DNA of 64,000 bases from CAZSHG01 sp964606695 [NCBI: uncultured bacterium] (lineage in GTDB: Bacteria; UBP14; UBA6098): positions 89,344 through 153,343 of the forward strand of contig CAZSHG010000005.1 in NCBI GenBank assembly GCA_964606695.1, written 5' to 3'. Made by a program: the position numbers and the translations under genes. The notes below the pieces were generated by a model, which saw only the letters and a program-made list of their open reading frames with translations, did no database searches and was not told where the DNA came from. Positions 45,112-53,729 of the stretch are shown piece after piece. Within the stretch, counting starts at the first letter, position 1, and every line of letters starts with the position of its first letter.

Positions 45112-46173
45112 AGGCATTTGTTGAACCTCTTCGCCGGCGATATTACTCATTCTGATACCCAGCAAACGGATAGAACCTTCTAATTCGGGCAACGCTAATC
45201 TCAAGGCTTCGCGATAGATTTCATCCGAGGTGGATATGGCGTTGGGAAGCGTATCCGAGCGTGTAATCGTCGTCCAGCCGGTGTAGCGGATTTTAACGGT
45301 TATCGTCCTGCCGGAGATGCCTTTATCCCGCATCCTTGCGGCCAGTTTATCGGCGATATAGCGTAGTGTAGATTTCTTTCTATCGAAGTCTGTAACGTCC
45401 TTGTGATAAGTCGTTTCTTTCGATATCCCCTTACGGCCACCCCCCGGGGAAACCGGCCTGTCATCTATACCTCGACACAATCGCCACAGCGATTCTCCGT
45501 GTTCGCCCAGGCGCTTTTTCAGAACTTCGATGGGCGTGCGAGATAGTTCCTCAACCGTAGTTATGCCGAGTTTCGCAAGTGCTTGTTCGGTAGATGGTCC
45601 CACGCCCCAGAGGTCGCGTATGGGGAGTTTGTTCAGGAATTGCCTGACCCGGTCTTTTTCAATAACGACGAAGCCGTTCGGTTTATCGTGGTCAGAGGCA
45701 AGTTTCGCCAGGAATTTATTCGGCGCGATCCCTATCGAAGCTACAAGGCCGGTTGTTTTCAAAATTCGCTCTTTAACTCGACGCCCGGTTTCGACCGGAT
45801 CTCCGAGAAGCCTCTGCGTGCCCGTCAAATCGACAAAGGCCTCGTCTATCGAAATGGGTTCGACGGACGGACTGATGGTATTGAGTATCTCGAACACCTT
45901 ATCAGAAATCTCTTTGTAACGGCTGAAACGAGGATAAAGATATATTCCCTCCGGGCAAAGACGATAGGCCTCACTGATAGGTTGGGCGGAATGCAAGCCG
46001 AATTTCCTTGCGACGTAATTTGCAGTGCTGACCACTCCCCTGCCGTCCTTCGGTTTAGCGCCTACGATAACCGGTTTTCCCCGCAAAGTAGGATCGTCCA
46101 GTTCCTCGACAGCCGCGTAGAAAGCGTCCATATCAACGTGCATAATAACTCTATCTTTAATACTGAAACTCAC
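44983..46173 (-). CDS. dinB: DNA polymerase IV (Y-family)
   Basis: A 396-residue translesion polymerase if started at GTG 46173; TTG 46203 and ATG 46143 are alternatives. The metal-binding DMDAFYAAVEE and PISIDEAFVDLTG motifs are present, with YVARKFGLHSAQP, SIGIAPNKFLAKLASDHDKP and the WGVGPSTEQALAKLG helix-hairpin-helix. The little-finger domain with TVKIRYTGWTTITRS follows. Near the end, QQMPLFG is in the position of the beta-clamp-binding motif. The polymerase seems complete. It overlaps the damaged trmO at its 3' end. No LexA-type operator was recognised. Confidence 0.95.
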   Translation of the reverse strand: MSFSIKDRVIMHVDMDAFYAAVEELDDPTLRGKPVIVGAKPKDGRGVVSTANYVARKFGLHSAQPISEAYRLCPEGIYLYPRFSRYKEISDKVFEILNTISPSVEPISIDEAFVDLTGTQRLLGDPVETGRRVKERILKTTGLVASIGIAPNKFLAKLASDHDKPNGFVVIEKDRVRQFLNKLPIRDLWGVGPSTEQALAKLGITTVEELSRTPIEVLKKRLGEHGESLWRLCRGIDDRPVSPGGGRKGISKETTYHKDVTDFDRKKSTLRYIADKLAARMRDKGISGRTITVKIRYTGWTTITRSDTLPNAISTSDEIYREALRLALPELEGSIRLLGIRMSNIAGEEVQQMPLFGRDEIDKTKRLERALDSIHDKFGDKSIDRAKSIRDRENRE

Positions 46174-46240
46174 CTTTGGCCTTGCCTTTGAGTCATATTG
46201 CAATATAATATAATGTCATTGTTGATAGAAACAAAGTGAT

Positions 46241-48577
46241 TTGAACAGACTAACGAAATATCAAAATATCATCAGCCGGGTTTTCCGATCAGGGATTTTC
46301 CTTGTCGCCGTTTGTTCGACCGTCTTCGGTTGGGAATACGGGAATGCGGTAATCAACGAGCTTATGTGGATGGGGACGTCGCTACACCAGACCGACGAAT
46401 TCCTCGAGATTCGCAACATGACTGGCACTGCCGTCGATTTCACCGAAACGAGTTGGTCGATATATCGCGAGGGCGAGTTCATGATAAGAATAGACGAGGG
46501 AATATTGCCGGCACACGGGTTTTTCCTGATATGTAGAAGGGATTCGACGATAAGTCGGATAATCGGCGCGGATATGATCTCCGGTTTCCTTGTATTGACG
46601 AATAGCAATACAGGTTACGCCATGTATGCCGGAGCCGACAGTAGCGCACCACTGCTCGATATCGCCGACGACGGTATCGGTTACCCGATGTCGGGGCGCT
46701 TCGTTTTCGCCGACGGTGTTTACTGGTCGATGGAAAGGAACGATCCTCCGGGCGAAGGTAATGATTCGACAAACTGGCATGTGGGATGTTTCAGCAGGGG
46801 TTTCGAGGACGGGACTATCGAACGTGGAACACCGGGATACCCAAATTACGAGAACGTCCCGCCTAACGCGGCGGATTCAGTAATCCTGACACCGGCTTTC
46901 GTTGCCGACGATACGATTGTTCAAGCTACAGCTTACGGTATCGTGGATCCCGATACGATTCCCGGCGAGAAAATTGTAATTTTCGATTGGCTCGCGGACG
47001 ACAGCCTGATTTACACCGAAATCGATTCATATCCGCCATATATATCTAACTGCGATAGTAGTAAAACTCGGGCTGGTAGGTTCTTAAGGATAAGGTCTTA
47101 CGTCTTCGACGGCACGGATTCGTCCAATGTAGCTTTCTCCGACAGTGTTCCGGTTGATTTTGAAAAACGGGATTTAATAATCAACGAGATTGCGTGGATG
47201 GGGAGCAATCGGTCGGACGAGGATGAATTCGTCGAGTTGTTCAACACTTATAGGGACGATATAGACTTTACGCAATCGCCTTTTTATCTGACAATAACCG
47301 GGACAACCGGGATTGAATTAACAATCGATGATGGAATCCTGTTGGGAGACGATTATTGGTTGATTTCGCATTTCGAGCCGCCAAATCCAGACTGCGCTTT
47401 CGACGTTTCGGCTGATTTGCACGGGTTCGAGTTAAATATTCCGGACAGCGGTTTCAATATCGAGTTACGCGATTTTGCTAATTACGTAATCGACGAGGTC
47501 TGGGTTATGGACAGCGCTTTTGCCGGAGAATGTATCGAAACAGATTCGGTTGCATACACGATGTCGCGTAAAAGCCCGCCGGGCGATGGTTCAACCGCAG
47601 ACAATTGGTTCACGTCGGAAGTTACGGTTGGCTATAAACTCAACTCCCTCGAACGCGGCACACCCGGAAGCGAGAACATCCGAAACAGTCCTCCCTTGCT
47701 TGAATTCCCCGGTGATGAGGGTTTCATCGACGATATGTTCGAGCCGGAAATCGGCAATATGGACTCCTTCTTCTGGTGGCGCGTTAAATATATCGACGCC
47801 GATAACGAACCTGCGGATACTATATGGATGTTCTTCGACTACGATTGCGACGACATCTGGCAGGCAGATGAGGTTTATCCCCTTTTCCAGCAGGATTTCA
47901 GTGATACTGATTTCACCGATGGCGTCATTTTCAGGCGATGGTTGTATGGGCTAAATCCAACAGAGACAGGTTCATTTTTCTCGATTCGAGCTGGAGACGG
48001 CCATACGATTTCGACTTACGGAATTCCGGCGGTTCGCGGGCCGATAGTCGAACCAACAATAAGATTCACTATATTCGGAAGAGGATGGGAACCGGAACCT
48101 ATCTTTGGGCCGCCCTATTCGACGCCCTATGCGATTACCGAAATCGACGATATGCCGATTCTTATCCACAGTGGCGATGCACCTCTGGAGGTTGGGCTTT
48201 CGATAACCCGGGCGGATATCTATGAACACAGTTCGGATACTTCCTCCTACTCCCCCGGCGGCTGGGATTTCGTCGAGGATCTCGACAGCGTAGGGAACAA
48301 TCTTTACGCGCTTTCAGCGCTTTTTGTCCCGACACTCGAACCGCCGTCGCCCGCGGATTTCAACGATGACCAGGAAGACCTGCTGATTGGCGAAACACGC
48401 TGGTTTAACGGGGATACACTCGGAAGGATATCGGATAGCCTGAGCTCTGCAATCCAGCCGGGAGATCGGTTGAGACTCGCATTCAAACTGGATTTACCAC
48501 ATCAAATTGCCGGATTTTACAGCCGATGGGAACATAGGATAACCGTTACACTCATAATTCGCACGGCATTACCCTGA
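46241..48577 (+). CDS. Secreted protein with two lamin-tail domains
   Basis: A 778-residue exported protein, start TTG 46241 with only a weak AAAGTGA upstream and a signal peptide SGIFLVAVCSTVFG. Two lamin-tail (LTD) domains are seen at about residues 33-180 and 310-460, each opening INELMWMG/INEIAWMG, then DEFLEIRNMTG/DEFVELFNTYR and ending in CFSRGFEDGTIERGTPGYPN / GYKLNSLERGTPGSEN. Ig-like linkers surround them. LTDs in bacteria occur on surface proteins and secreted nucleases; no nuclease motif is present. The C-terminus has beta strands but no clear sorting domain, unlike its neighbours. Divergent from dinB by 67 bp. Confidence 0.75.
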   Translation: MNRLTKYQNIISRVFRSGIFLVAVCSTVFGWEYGNAVINELMWMGTSLHQTDEFLEIRNMTGTAVDFTETSWSIYREGEFMIRIDEGILPAHGFFLICRRDSTISRIIGADMISGFLVLTNSNTGYAMYAGADSSAPLLDIADDGIGYPMSGRFVFADGVYWSMERNDPPGEGNDSTNWHVGCFSRGFEDGTIERGTPGYPNYENVPPNAADSVILTPAFVADDTIVQATAYGIVDPDTIPGEKIVIFDWLADDSLIYTEIDSYPPYISNCDSSKTRAGRFLRIRSYVFDGTDSSNVAFSDSVPVDFEKRDLIINEIAWMGSNRSDEDEFVELFNTYRDDIDFTQSPFYLTITGTTGIELTIDDGILLGDDYWLISHFEPPNPDCAFDVSADLHGFELNIPDSGFNIELRDFANYVIDEVWVMDSAFAGECIETDSVAYTMSRKSPPGDGSTADNWFTSEVTVGYKLNSLERGTPGSENIRNSPPLLEFPGDEGFIDDMFEPEIGNMDSFFWWRVKYIDADNEPADTIWMFFDYDCDDIWQADEVYPLFQQDFSDTDFTDGVIFRRWLYGLNPTETGSFFSIRAGDGHTISTYGIPAVRGPIVEPTIRFTIFGRGWEPEPIFGPPYSTPYAITEIDDMPILIHSGDAPLEVGLSITRADIYEHSSDTSSYSPGGWDFVEDLDSVGNNLYALSALFVPTLEPPSPADFNDDQEDLLIGETRWFNGDTLGRISDSLSSAIQPGDRLRLAFKLDLPHQIAGFYSRWEHRITVTLIIRTALP

Positions 48578-48654
48578 CATCTCGATAATATCATGGATTT
48601 GAGAGCTTTATATATCATTAACCTGTAAATGACAATCCGGCCAGGGAAGGTAAT

Positions 48655-50097
48655 ATGAGAAATACCAAGAGGACGAAAATCATCGCGACACTCGGTCCCG
48701 CTACTTATTCCAGAGAAAAGATAAAGGAATTGATTGGCGCGGGGGTCAACGCTTTCAGGCTGAATTTCTCGCACGGCAACTACGAGGAGCATTTCCGTCT
48801 TATCGAATGGGTGCAGGGTGTTAGGCGGGAGTTAGGGGTTCCGGTTGCTATAATACAGGATTTGGGAGGCCCGAAGATCCGTATTGGAGAGATAAGAGGC
48901 GAACCGTTAGTTCTGGAGGCCGATGACGAATTAATCCTCGACCCGAATGTTCGCGAGAGAGAAGACAATATCATTTCCGTTTCGTATGTAGGTTTCGCCG
49001 GGGACGTCCGGGAGGGACACAATCTTTTACTGGCCGACGGCGCTATCGAGTTGAAAATTATCAAAATAAAGGGTTCGCGCGTAGAATGCAGAGTCCTGAA
49101 CGGCGGTCGGTTGACGTCGAATAAGGGAATTAACTATCCGGCGGGAAGTTTCAGCGTGCCCTCCATCACCGAAAAGGACGTGCGCGATCTCGAGGTCGGT
49201 CTCGAACACGGCGTCGATATGATAGCGATTTCCTTCATTCGAAAAGCGTCGGATATAGAAACGGTAAGGGCGAAATGCGTCGAGAGCGGGCGCGAAATCC
49301 CTCTTATAGCAAAAATCGAAAAGCATGAGGCAATCGAGAATCTGGACGATATAATCGAGGAGGTTGACGGCGTCATCGTGGCGCGGGGCGATCTTGGGGT
49401 CGAAATCCCCATGGAGAAAGTGCCAGGCGTGCAGAAAAAGATAATCAAGTCCGCCAATCTACACGGCAAACCTGTAATTATCGCAACGCAGATGCTGGCC
49501 TCGATGGTGCGTTCCCCTCGACCCACTCGTGCCGAAGTTACCGACATCGCAAATGCAATACTCGACGGAGCCGACGCACTCCTCCTCTCCGAGGAAACCG
49601 CCGTGGGGAAATACCCAATCGAAGCCATCGAGACAATGTCGCGGATAGTAATCGAGACGGAACGCGATTATCCTTACGGGAAAATCTTCCCGGATGCGAC
49701 GTATCCCCCAAAAATGCATTTGCCCATAGAAATCGCCCTCAATGCCGCCGACATCGCCAACGCACTGAACGCACCGGTAATCCTTTGTCCTACAAGCAGT
49801 GGGTTCACCGCGCGAATGCTCTCCAGATTCAGGCCAGAGGCCATTATTTACGCCCTGACCTCGGACGATGTGGTTTATAATTCATCAGGATTGCTATGGG
49901 GAGTTATCCCGAGGAAAGTCCCCGAGATCGAGGAGTTCGACGAAGAACTGATGCGCGCATCGAAGGAAATGGCAAACGGCGACGGATTACTCGATGACGG
50001 CGAATACTACGTCATTACGGCGGGATTCCCTTTCGGGGTCGGGAATCGCACTAATATGATAACTGCGGACGTCTATCATGAAAACGAATTATCTTAA
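48655..50097 (+). CDS. pyk: Pyruvate kinase
   Basis: A 480-residue enzyme making pyruvate and ATP from phosphoenolpyruvate. The motifs are intact: TKIIATLGPATYS at the N-terminus, LNFSHGNYEEH, IQDLGGPKIRIG, the catalytic IPLIAKIEKHEAIENLDDI, ARGDLGVEIPMEKVPG, and ATQMLASMVRSPRPTRAEVTD with SEETAVGKYPIEA. The C-terminal allosteric domain is present. Far from the gap-pgk-tpiA genes though in the same window. GGAAGGT precedes the ATG. It is followed by a tRNA-Leu gene. Confidence 0.97.
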   Translation: MRNTKRTKIIATLGPATYSREKIKELIGAGVNAFRLNFSHGNYEEHFRLIEWVQGVRRELGVPVAIIQDLGGPKIRIGEIRGEPLVLEADDELILDPNVREREDNIISVSYVGFAGDVREGHNLLLADGAIELKIIKIKGSRVECRVLNGGRLTSNKGINYPAGSFSVPSITEKDVRDLEVGLEHGVDMIAISFIRKASDIETVRAKCVESGREIPLIAKIEKHEAIENLDDIIEEVDGVIVARGDLGVEIPMEKVPGVQKKIIKSANLHGKPVIIATQMLASMVRSPRPTRAEVTDIANAILDGADALLLSEETAVGKYPIEAIETMSRIVIETERDYPYGKIFPDATYPPKMHLPIEIALNAADIANALNAPVILCPTSSGFTARMLSRFRPEAIIYALTSDDVVYNSSGLLWGVIPRKVPEIEEFDEELMRASKEMANGDGLLDDGEYYVITAGFPFGVGNRTNMITADVYHENELS

Positions 50098-50135
50098 GGA
50101 CGAAATTAATCCAACGCCTAAAGAAAAACCTTGCG

Positions 50136-50161
50136 TTGACGGTTCATTTCGCTTATATAAT
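50136..50161 (+). promoter_or_regulatory. Possible promoter for tRNA-Leu(CAA)
   Basis: TTGACG (50136-50141) and a consensus -10 TATAAT (50156-50161) are 14 bp apart, a short spacing; TTGCGT at 50131 is a 19-bp alternative. The -10 lies 8 bp before the mature tRNA 5' end, consistent with a tRNA promoter. Confidence 0.4.
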
Positions 50162-50169
50162 TTGAGTCT

Positions 50170-50253
50170 GCCGGAGTGGTGGAATTGGTAGACGCGCTGG
50201 ACTCAAAATCCAGTGGTGGCAACACCGTGGGGGTTCGAGTCCCCCCTCCGGCA
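50170..50253 (+). tRNA. tRNA-Leu (anticodon CAA), CCA not encoded
   Basis: An 84-nt class II tRNA. Acceptor GCCGGAG pairs with CTCCGGC, then discriminator A and AAG instead of CCA. The anticodon stem CTGGA/TCCAG frames loop CTCAAAA, giving anticodon CAA. A long variable arm (TGGTGGCAACACC) and T-loop GTTCGAGTC follow. Confidence 0.97.
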
Positions 50254-50380
50254 AGAATAAATAGCCTTTTCTCTTGCTTTTCATAAAGAAATCTGTATTT
50301 TTCTTTTAAGATGTTGTAATTAGAACGTTTTAATCAAGGGTTTAAATATACCGAAGTTTCTGACAAAAATTACAAGCGCG

Positions 50381-50528
50381 AACGATCATTCATGTTTCGT
50401 CGGCGGCGGTTACCAGAACTCCTTAACCGGCAGAAGGAATTCAACCATTGCCGGAGGAAGCAGTAATACGGCAAGCGAACAGGCTGTATTTATCGGAGGC
50501 GGATATAGTAACACTGCAAGCGGCAACA
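50381..50528 (+). pseudogene. Remnant of YadA-like head repeats
   Basis: The plus frame at 50381 reads SCFVGGGYQNSLTGRRNS, then TIAGGSSNTASEQAVFIGG, GYSNTASGN. These are successive units of the GGGxxNxAxGxxAxVxGG type, as in YadA-type adhesin heads and peptidase S74-linked surface proteins. No start, signal peptide or downstream stalk exists; after three units the sequence runs into a dispersed repeat. A small leftover of a deleted adhesin gene. Confidence 0.55.
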
Positions 50529-50770
50529 CTTCGACAAGCTCAGTGTCCCTTTTTCTACGGCGGCTGGTGCTTACAGACCCCCCGGTCGAATCACGGCGGC
50601 TGAGCCTGCGATCTCCTGAGCCTGCTCACAGCCCCACGCGGCCGAAGCCTCGACGCCTTTTCCAACTCTCCACTATTCACTCCCATTCTCCCCTTCCTCT
50701 GCCCTGTTATTGCGAGCGCTTGCGACCGAAAGAAGCCCGTCTGGGGGCCTTAGCCTGCGGCAATCTCATT
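50529..50770. repeat. Dispersed intergenic repeat, copy 1
   Basis: Contains CTTCGACAAGCTCAG (50529-50543), the exact reverse complement of 59805-59819, and GCTGAGCCTGCG (50599-50610), identical to 59788-59799, followed by TCCTGAGC and GCGGCCGAAG. The shared blocks mark it as the same repeat family as the block between cas7 and cas4. Such CTGAGC(C/T)TGTCGAAG elements occur widely as intergenic palindromic repeats in bacteria. Confidence 0.6.
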
Positions 50771-50948
50771 GCCAAATAACATCATCAAAACCCAGGCGTT
50801 AGCTTATTAACTACCATAGATTAACTTTATTGTCACTAATTATTCCCTTTAAACAAATATTTCTTCCTCGTTGCGTATTTGCACTGCTGAGCATTGGCTA
50901 AAATAGTAGCAAAGTCATAACCAATCGATAATAAGACAGTTTCGCAAC

Positions 50949-53498
50949 CTATCTCAATTCCAGCTTTTCCAATCGAGAACGTATCGCTCCCGAATGCCTT
51001 TTGAATATACTACACAGTTCTTTCGTTGACTTGCCAGCACGGAACTCTTTCGCCAGCAACTCATCGTCTTCCTTCGTCCAGGGTTCGTAGGCGTTGGGGT
51101 ATTCTTTTTTTATTTCGCTAAGGCGTTGCTGGTATTTAGACTCATCCATTGGAGAGTTTTCCACCTCGTCGTAATCGGCGTGAAGTATCTGCCTTGCGAC
51201 GCGTCTGGCGTAACGATCGACCGGGGAATAGGTGGAGTATCGCTTATTCACGCCCTCGATGGTTCCGATGTTCTGGATTATTTCGCGAATGCTCTTGCGA
51301 ATTTCGTTATCGACTGCCGATTCGTCCAGCTCGAGTTTAGCAATATTCTTCGCGATGTAATACAACTGCAGAATCCGCAGATCGTCCCAATCGATCTCGC
51401 CGTCCAGATCGTCGTATATAGGACGTAAGGTTTCCGCGCCCAATCGCGAGAAGCTGATCAATACCTGCATTTGCACGTCTTGGGGCAACTCGGACAAGTT
51501 TTCCAGCCCGTTTACTCGAATAGGGAAGCCCTCGAACAGATATTTTCTCAGATGATTTACAATCGTCTTTTTCTGGACATCGTATTCTTGAGTCAACTGG
51601 TCGATGGATTTCCCGCGATTGTATGCCTCCCCCACCTCATGATGCCGTCGCTTTTTAGATTTCCGGACTTTACGACGCCTTTTATGCCTGGGTTCCTCTG
51701 AAATACCCTTTTCGCTACAGTATTCGCGTATTATTTGAATAAATATCGAAGAGTATTTCTCCAGCTTGACCGATCCCACACCGAATACCTCGCTCATGGA
51801 ATCTTTCGATTGAGGGAAATAGGTTGCCATCTCCATCAGGGTTTGATCGGGAAAAACGGCGTAGGGCGGGATGTCGGCTATATCGGCGAGTCGTTTGCGT
51901 TCGACGCGGAGAATCTGGAATAACTCATCGTCATGTTTTCCGTCGGCGTCTTTGCGATATACCGCACGTTTTTGTTCGAGATATCCCATGACCGTATCCC
52001 TGTCTTTGAGCACGCGCCGGCCTTTTGAGGTTATCTTCAGGCTACCGTATTGCAGGTCTTTTTCGAGGACGCCGGCGCTCAGGAACTGCCGCGATAGATA
52101 GGACCATTGCTTTTTGGAATACTCCATCCCGATGCCATATGTGGACAATTTGTCGTGCCCCTTTTCGAGCACGCGTTTCGTTTTCGAGCCGCGCAGGATG
52201 TCTATTATATGGCCGGCGCCATACAACTCCCCCGTTCGATGCACACAAGACATGAACTTCTGCGCTGGCACGGTTATATCGACTCTGTCTTTGCCGCCTT
52301 CCACGCAGTTGTCGCACATCACGCATTCGCCGGATTCATAATCCTCGCCAAAGTATTTCAGCAGAGGGATTCTTCTGCAATCGCCGTATTCGCTGAACTC
52401 GACCATTTTATCCAGATGCATTCGCGCTACTCGTTCCTGCACGCCGGTTTTCTCTTTGAAGAAAAAGGAAATCTTGCGGACATCGCTATGCGAGAACAAT
52501 AGCAGACAATGCGAACGCAAGCCGTCACGCCCCGCTCTGCCGATTTGCTGGTAATAGGATTCGATATTCTTGGGCAGATCGTAATGCACGATGAACCTAA
52601 CGTTCGGTTTGTCGATGCCCATTCCGAAAGCGATTGTCGCAACGATTATCTGGACGTCGTCGCGAATGAATAGCTCCTGGTTTTCCTTCCGAACGTCGTC
52701 TTCCAGGCCGGCGTGATACGGCCGCACGGAGAAGCCCTCGTCGGCGAGGTCCTCGGCCAGGTCATCCACCCTTTTGCGCGAGAAGCAATAGATTATGCCC
52801 GATTGATCCGGAAAATTTTTCAGGAAGTCGATGGTCTGCTCGACCTCGTCCTGCTTGGGTATGACCTGCAGAAACAGGTTCTTGCGGTTGAAACTGGCGA
52901 CGAATTCAGCGGAGCTATCGAAGCCCAAATTATTCGCGATATCTTTCTGAACGCGTGGTGTAGCAGTCGCGGTAAGGGCGATACAGGCGGCATCCGAGAA
53001 GATCCTTCGTGCTTCCGCCATCTGCCGATATTCCGGCCGGAAATCGTGCCCCCATTCGGAAATACAATGCGCCTCGTCGATGGCCAGGCAATCCACTTTT
53101 TTATTGGATAGCATCCGCATGGTTCGAGTCATCATCAGCGTCTCCGGGGCGACGTAGAGCAGTTTCGCGTCTCCTTCGCGCACGAGTTTCATCACCCGTG
53201 AATACTCCTTCGGCGAAAGCGAACTGTTGAGGAAAAACGCCGGCACGCCCAGCTCCCGAAGCTGCTCGACCTGGTCTTTCATCAGCGAAATAAGCGGCGA
53301 CACCACTATTGTCAGGCCGTCGAATATCAGCGCGGGAATCTGATAGCATAGAGATTTGCCGCCGCCGGTAGGCATGATAACCAGCGTATCACGCTTGCGG
53401 AGCACCTCGCCGATAATCTTCTCCTGCAACGGCCTGAATTTCTCGTAACCGAAGACTTCCACAAGCTTATCATTGGCTTTCCTTTTAAGGTCTAACAC
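50949..53498 (-). CDS. recQ: ATP-dependent DNA helicase RecQ with HRDC and C-terminal HTH/SANT-like domains
   Basis: An 849-residue superfamily 2 helicase from GTG 53498 (GGGGGAG 5 bp upstream). Helicase motifs: FRPLQ, Walker A MPTGGGKSLCYQ, AIDEAHCISEWGHDFRPEY, ALTATATP and QQIGRAGRDG. The zinc-binding cysteines lie in YGDCRR and CVMCDNC, then a winged helix and an HRDC domain (LRVERKRLADIADIPPYAV). About 230 extra C-terminal residues include a basic linker (KRRRKVRKSKKRR), an HTH_40-like DQLTQEYDVQKKTIVNHL and a final SANT-like WTKEDDELLAKEFRAGKSTKEL, as in long RecQ forms. It is divergent from cas3 by 231 bp; no proven CRISPR link. Confidence 0.96.
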   Translation of the reverse strand: MLDLKRKANDKLVEVFGYEKFRPLQEKIIGEVLRKRDTLVIMPTGGGKSLCYQIPALIFDGLTIVVSPLISLMKDQVEQLRELGVPAFFLNSSLSPKEYSRVMKLVREGDAKLLYVAPETLMMTRTMRMLSNKKVDCLAIDEAHCISEWGHDFRPEYRQMAEARRIFSDAACIALTATATPRVQKDIANNLGFDSSAEFVASFNRKNLFLQVIPKQDEVEQTIDFLKNFPDQSGIIYCFSRKRVDDLAEDLADEGFSVRPYHAGLEDDVRKENQELFIRDDVQIIVATIAFGMGIDKPNVRFIVHYDLPKNIESYYQQIGRAGRDGLRSHCLLLFSHSDVRKISFFFKEKTGVQERVARMHLDKMVEFSEYGDCRRIPLLKYFGEDYESGECVMCDNCVEGGKDRVDITVPAQKFMSCVHRTGELYGAGHIIDILRGSKTKRVLEKGHDKLSTYGIGMEYSKKQWSYLSRQFLSAGVLEKDLQYGSLKITSKGRRVLKDRDTVMGYLEQKRAVYRKDADGKHDDELFQILRVERKRLADIADIPPYAVFPDQTLMEMATYFPQSKDSMSEVFGVGSVKLEKYSSIFIQIIREYCSEKGISEEPRHKRRRKVRKSKKRRHHEVGEAYNRGKSIDQLTQEYDVQKKTIVNHLRKYLFEGFPIRVNGLENLSELPQDVQMQVLISFSRLGAETLRPIYDDLDGEIDWDDLRILQLYYIAKNIAKLELDESAVDNEIRKSIREIIQNIGTIEGVNKRYSTYSPVDRYARRVARQILHADYDEVENSPMDESKYQQRLSEIKKEYPNAYEPWTKEDDELLAKEFRAGKSTKELCSIFKRHSGAIRSRLEKLELR

Positions 53499-53646
53499 TT
53501 TTTCTCCCCCAAAATCGAGATGTTGTCTATTGAATGCAAGATATCTTACAATCAAATTCTATTCTCAATATTGTGTCCAGTGTTGTTTTGTCAATACGAA
53601 ATCATAATTATTTGCTCATTTTTTAAATTCTATAAGGGGATTTTTA

Positions 53647-53675
53647 TTGTATTACGTTGAAATTCGTTTTATATT
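53647..53675 (+). promoter_or_regulatory. Possible promoter of the cas operon
   Basis: A -35-like TTGTAT (53647-53652) and -10 TATATT (53670-53675) 17 bp apart lie 55 bp before the cas3 ATG in the AT-rich recQ-cas3 gap. A GGAGG site (53720-53724) precedes the ATG. Confidence 0.4.
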
Positions 53676-53729
53676 AATTTGCAACATTAAAGACGGACTA
53701 TAGTTCAGAAAAAATCAGGAGGTTTCATA

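Larger units (their letters stand above)
50254..50948. other. 695-bp stretch with remnants and repeats, no intact gene
   Basis: Between tRNA-Leu and the recQ stop. The first 125 bp is AT-rich with no gene. At 50381-50540 there is a remnant of trimeric-autotransporter-like head repeats, then about 240 bp of dispersed repeat (50529-50770), then AT-rich DNA to the recQ end. An open frame through the repeat ends at 50779 but is arginine-, proline- and serine-rich, without a ribosome site, and is not credible. Confidence 0.55.

Noticed and set aside
48301-48577. A sorting domain at the end of the lamin-tail protein
   Set aside because: The C-terminus lacks the PNPF motif and the final basic strand seen in the other surface proteins.
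50543-50779. A 78-residue frame
   Set aside because: It lies in dispersed repeat DNA, is Arg/Pro/Ser-rich, and has no ribosome site.
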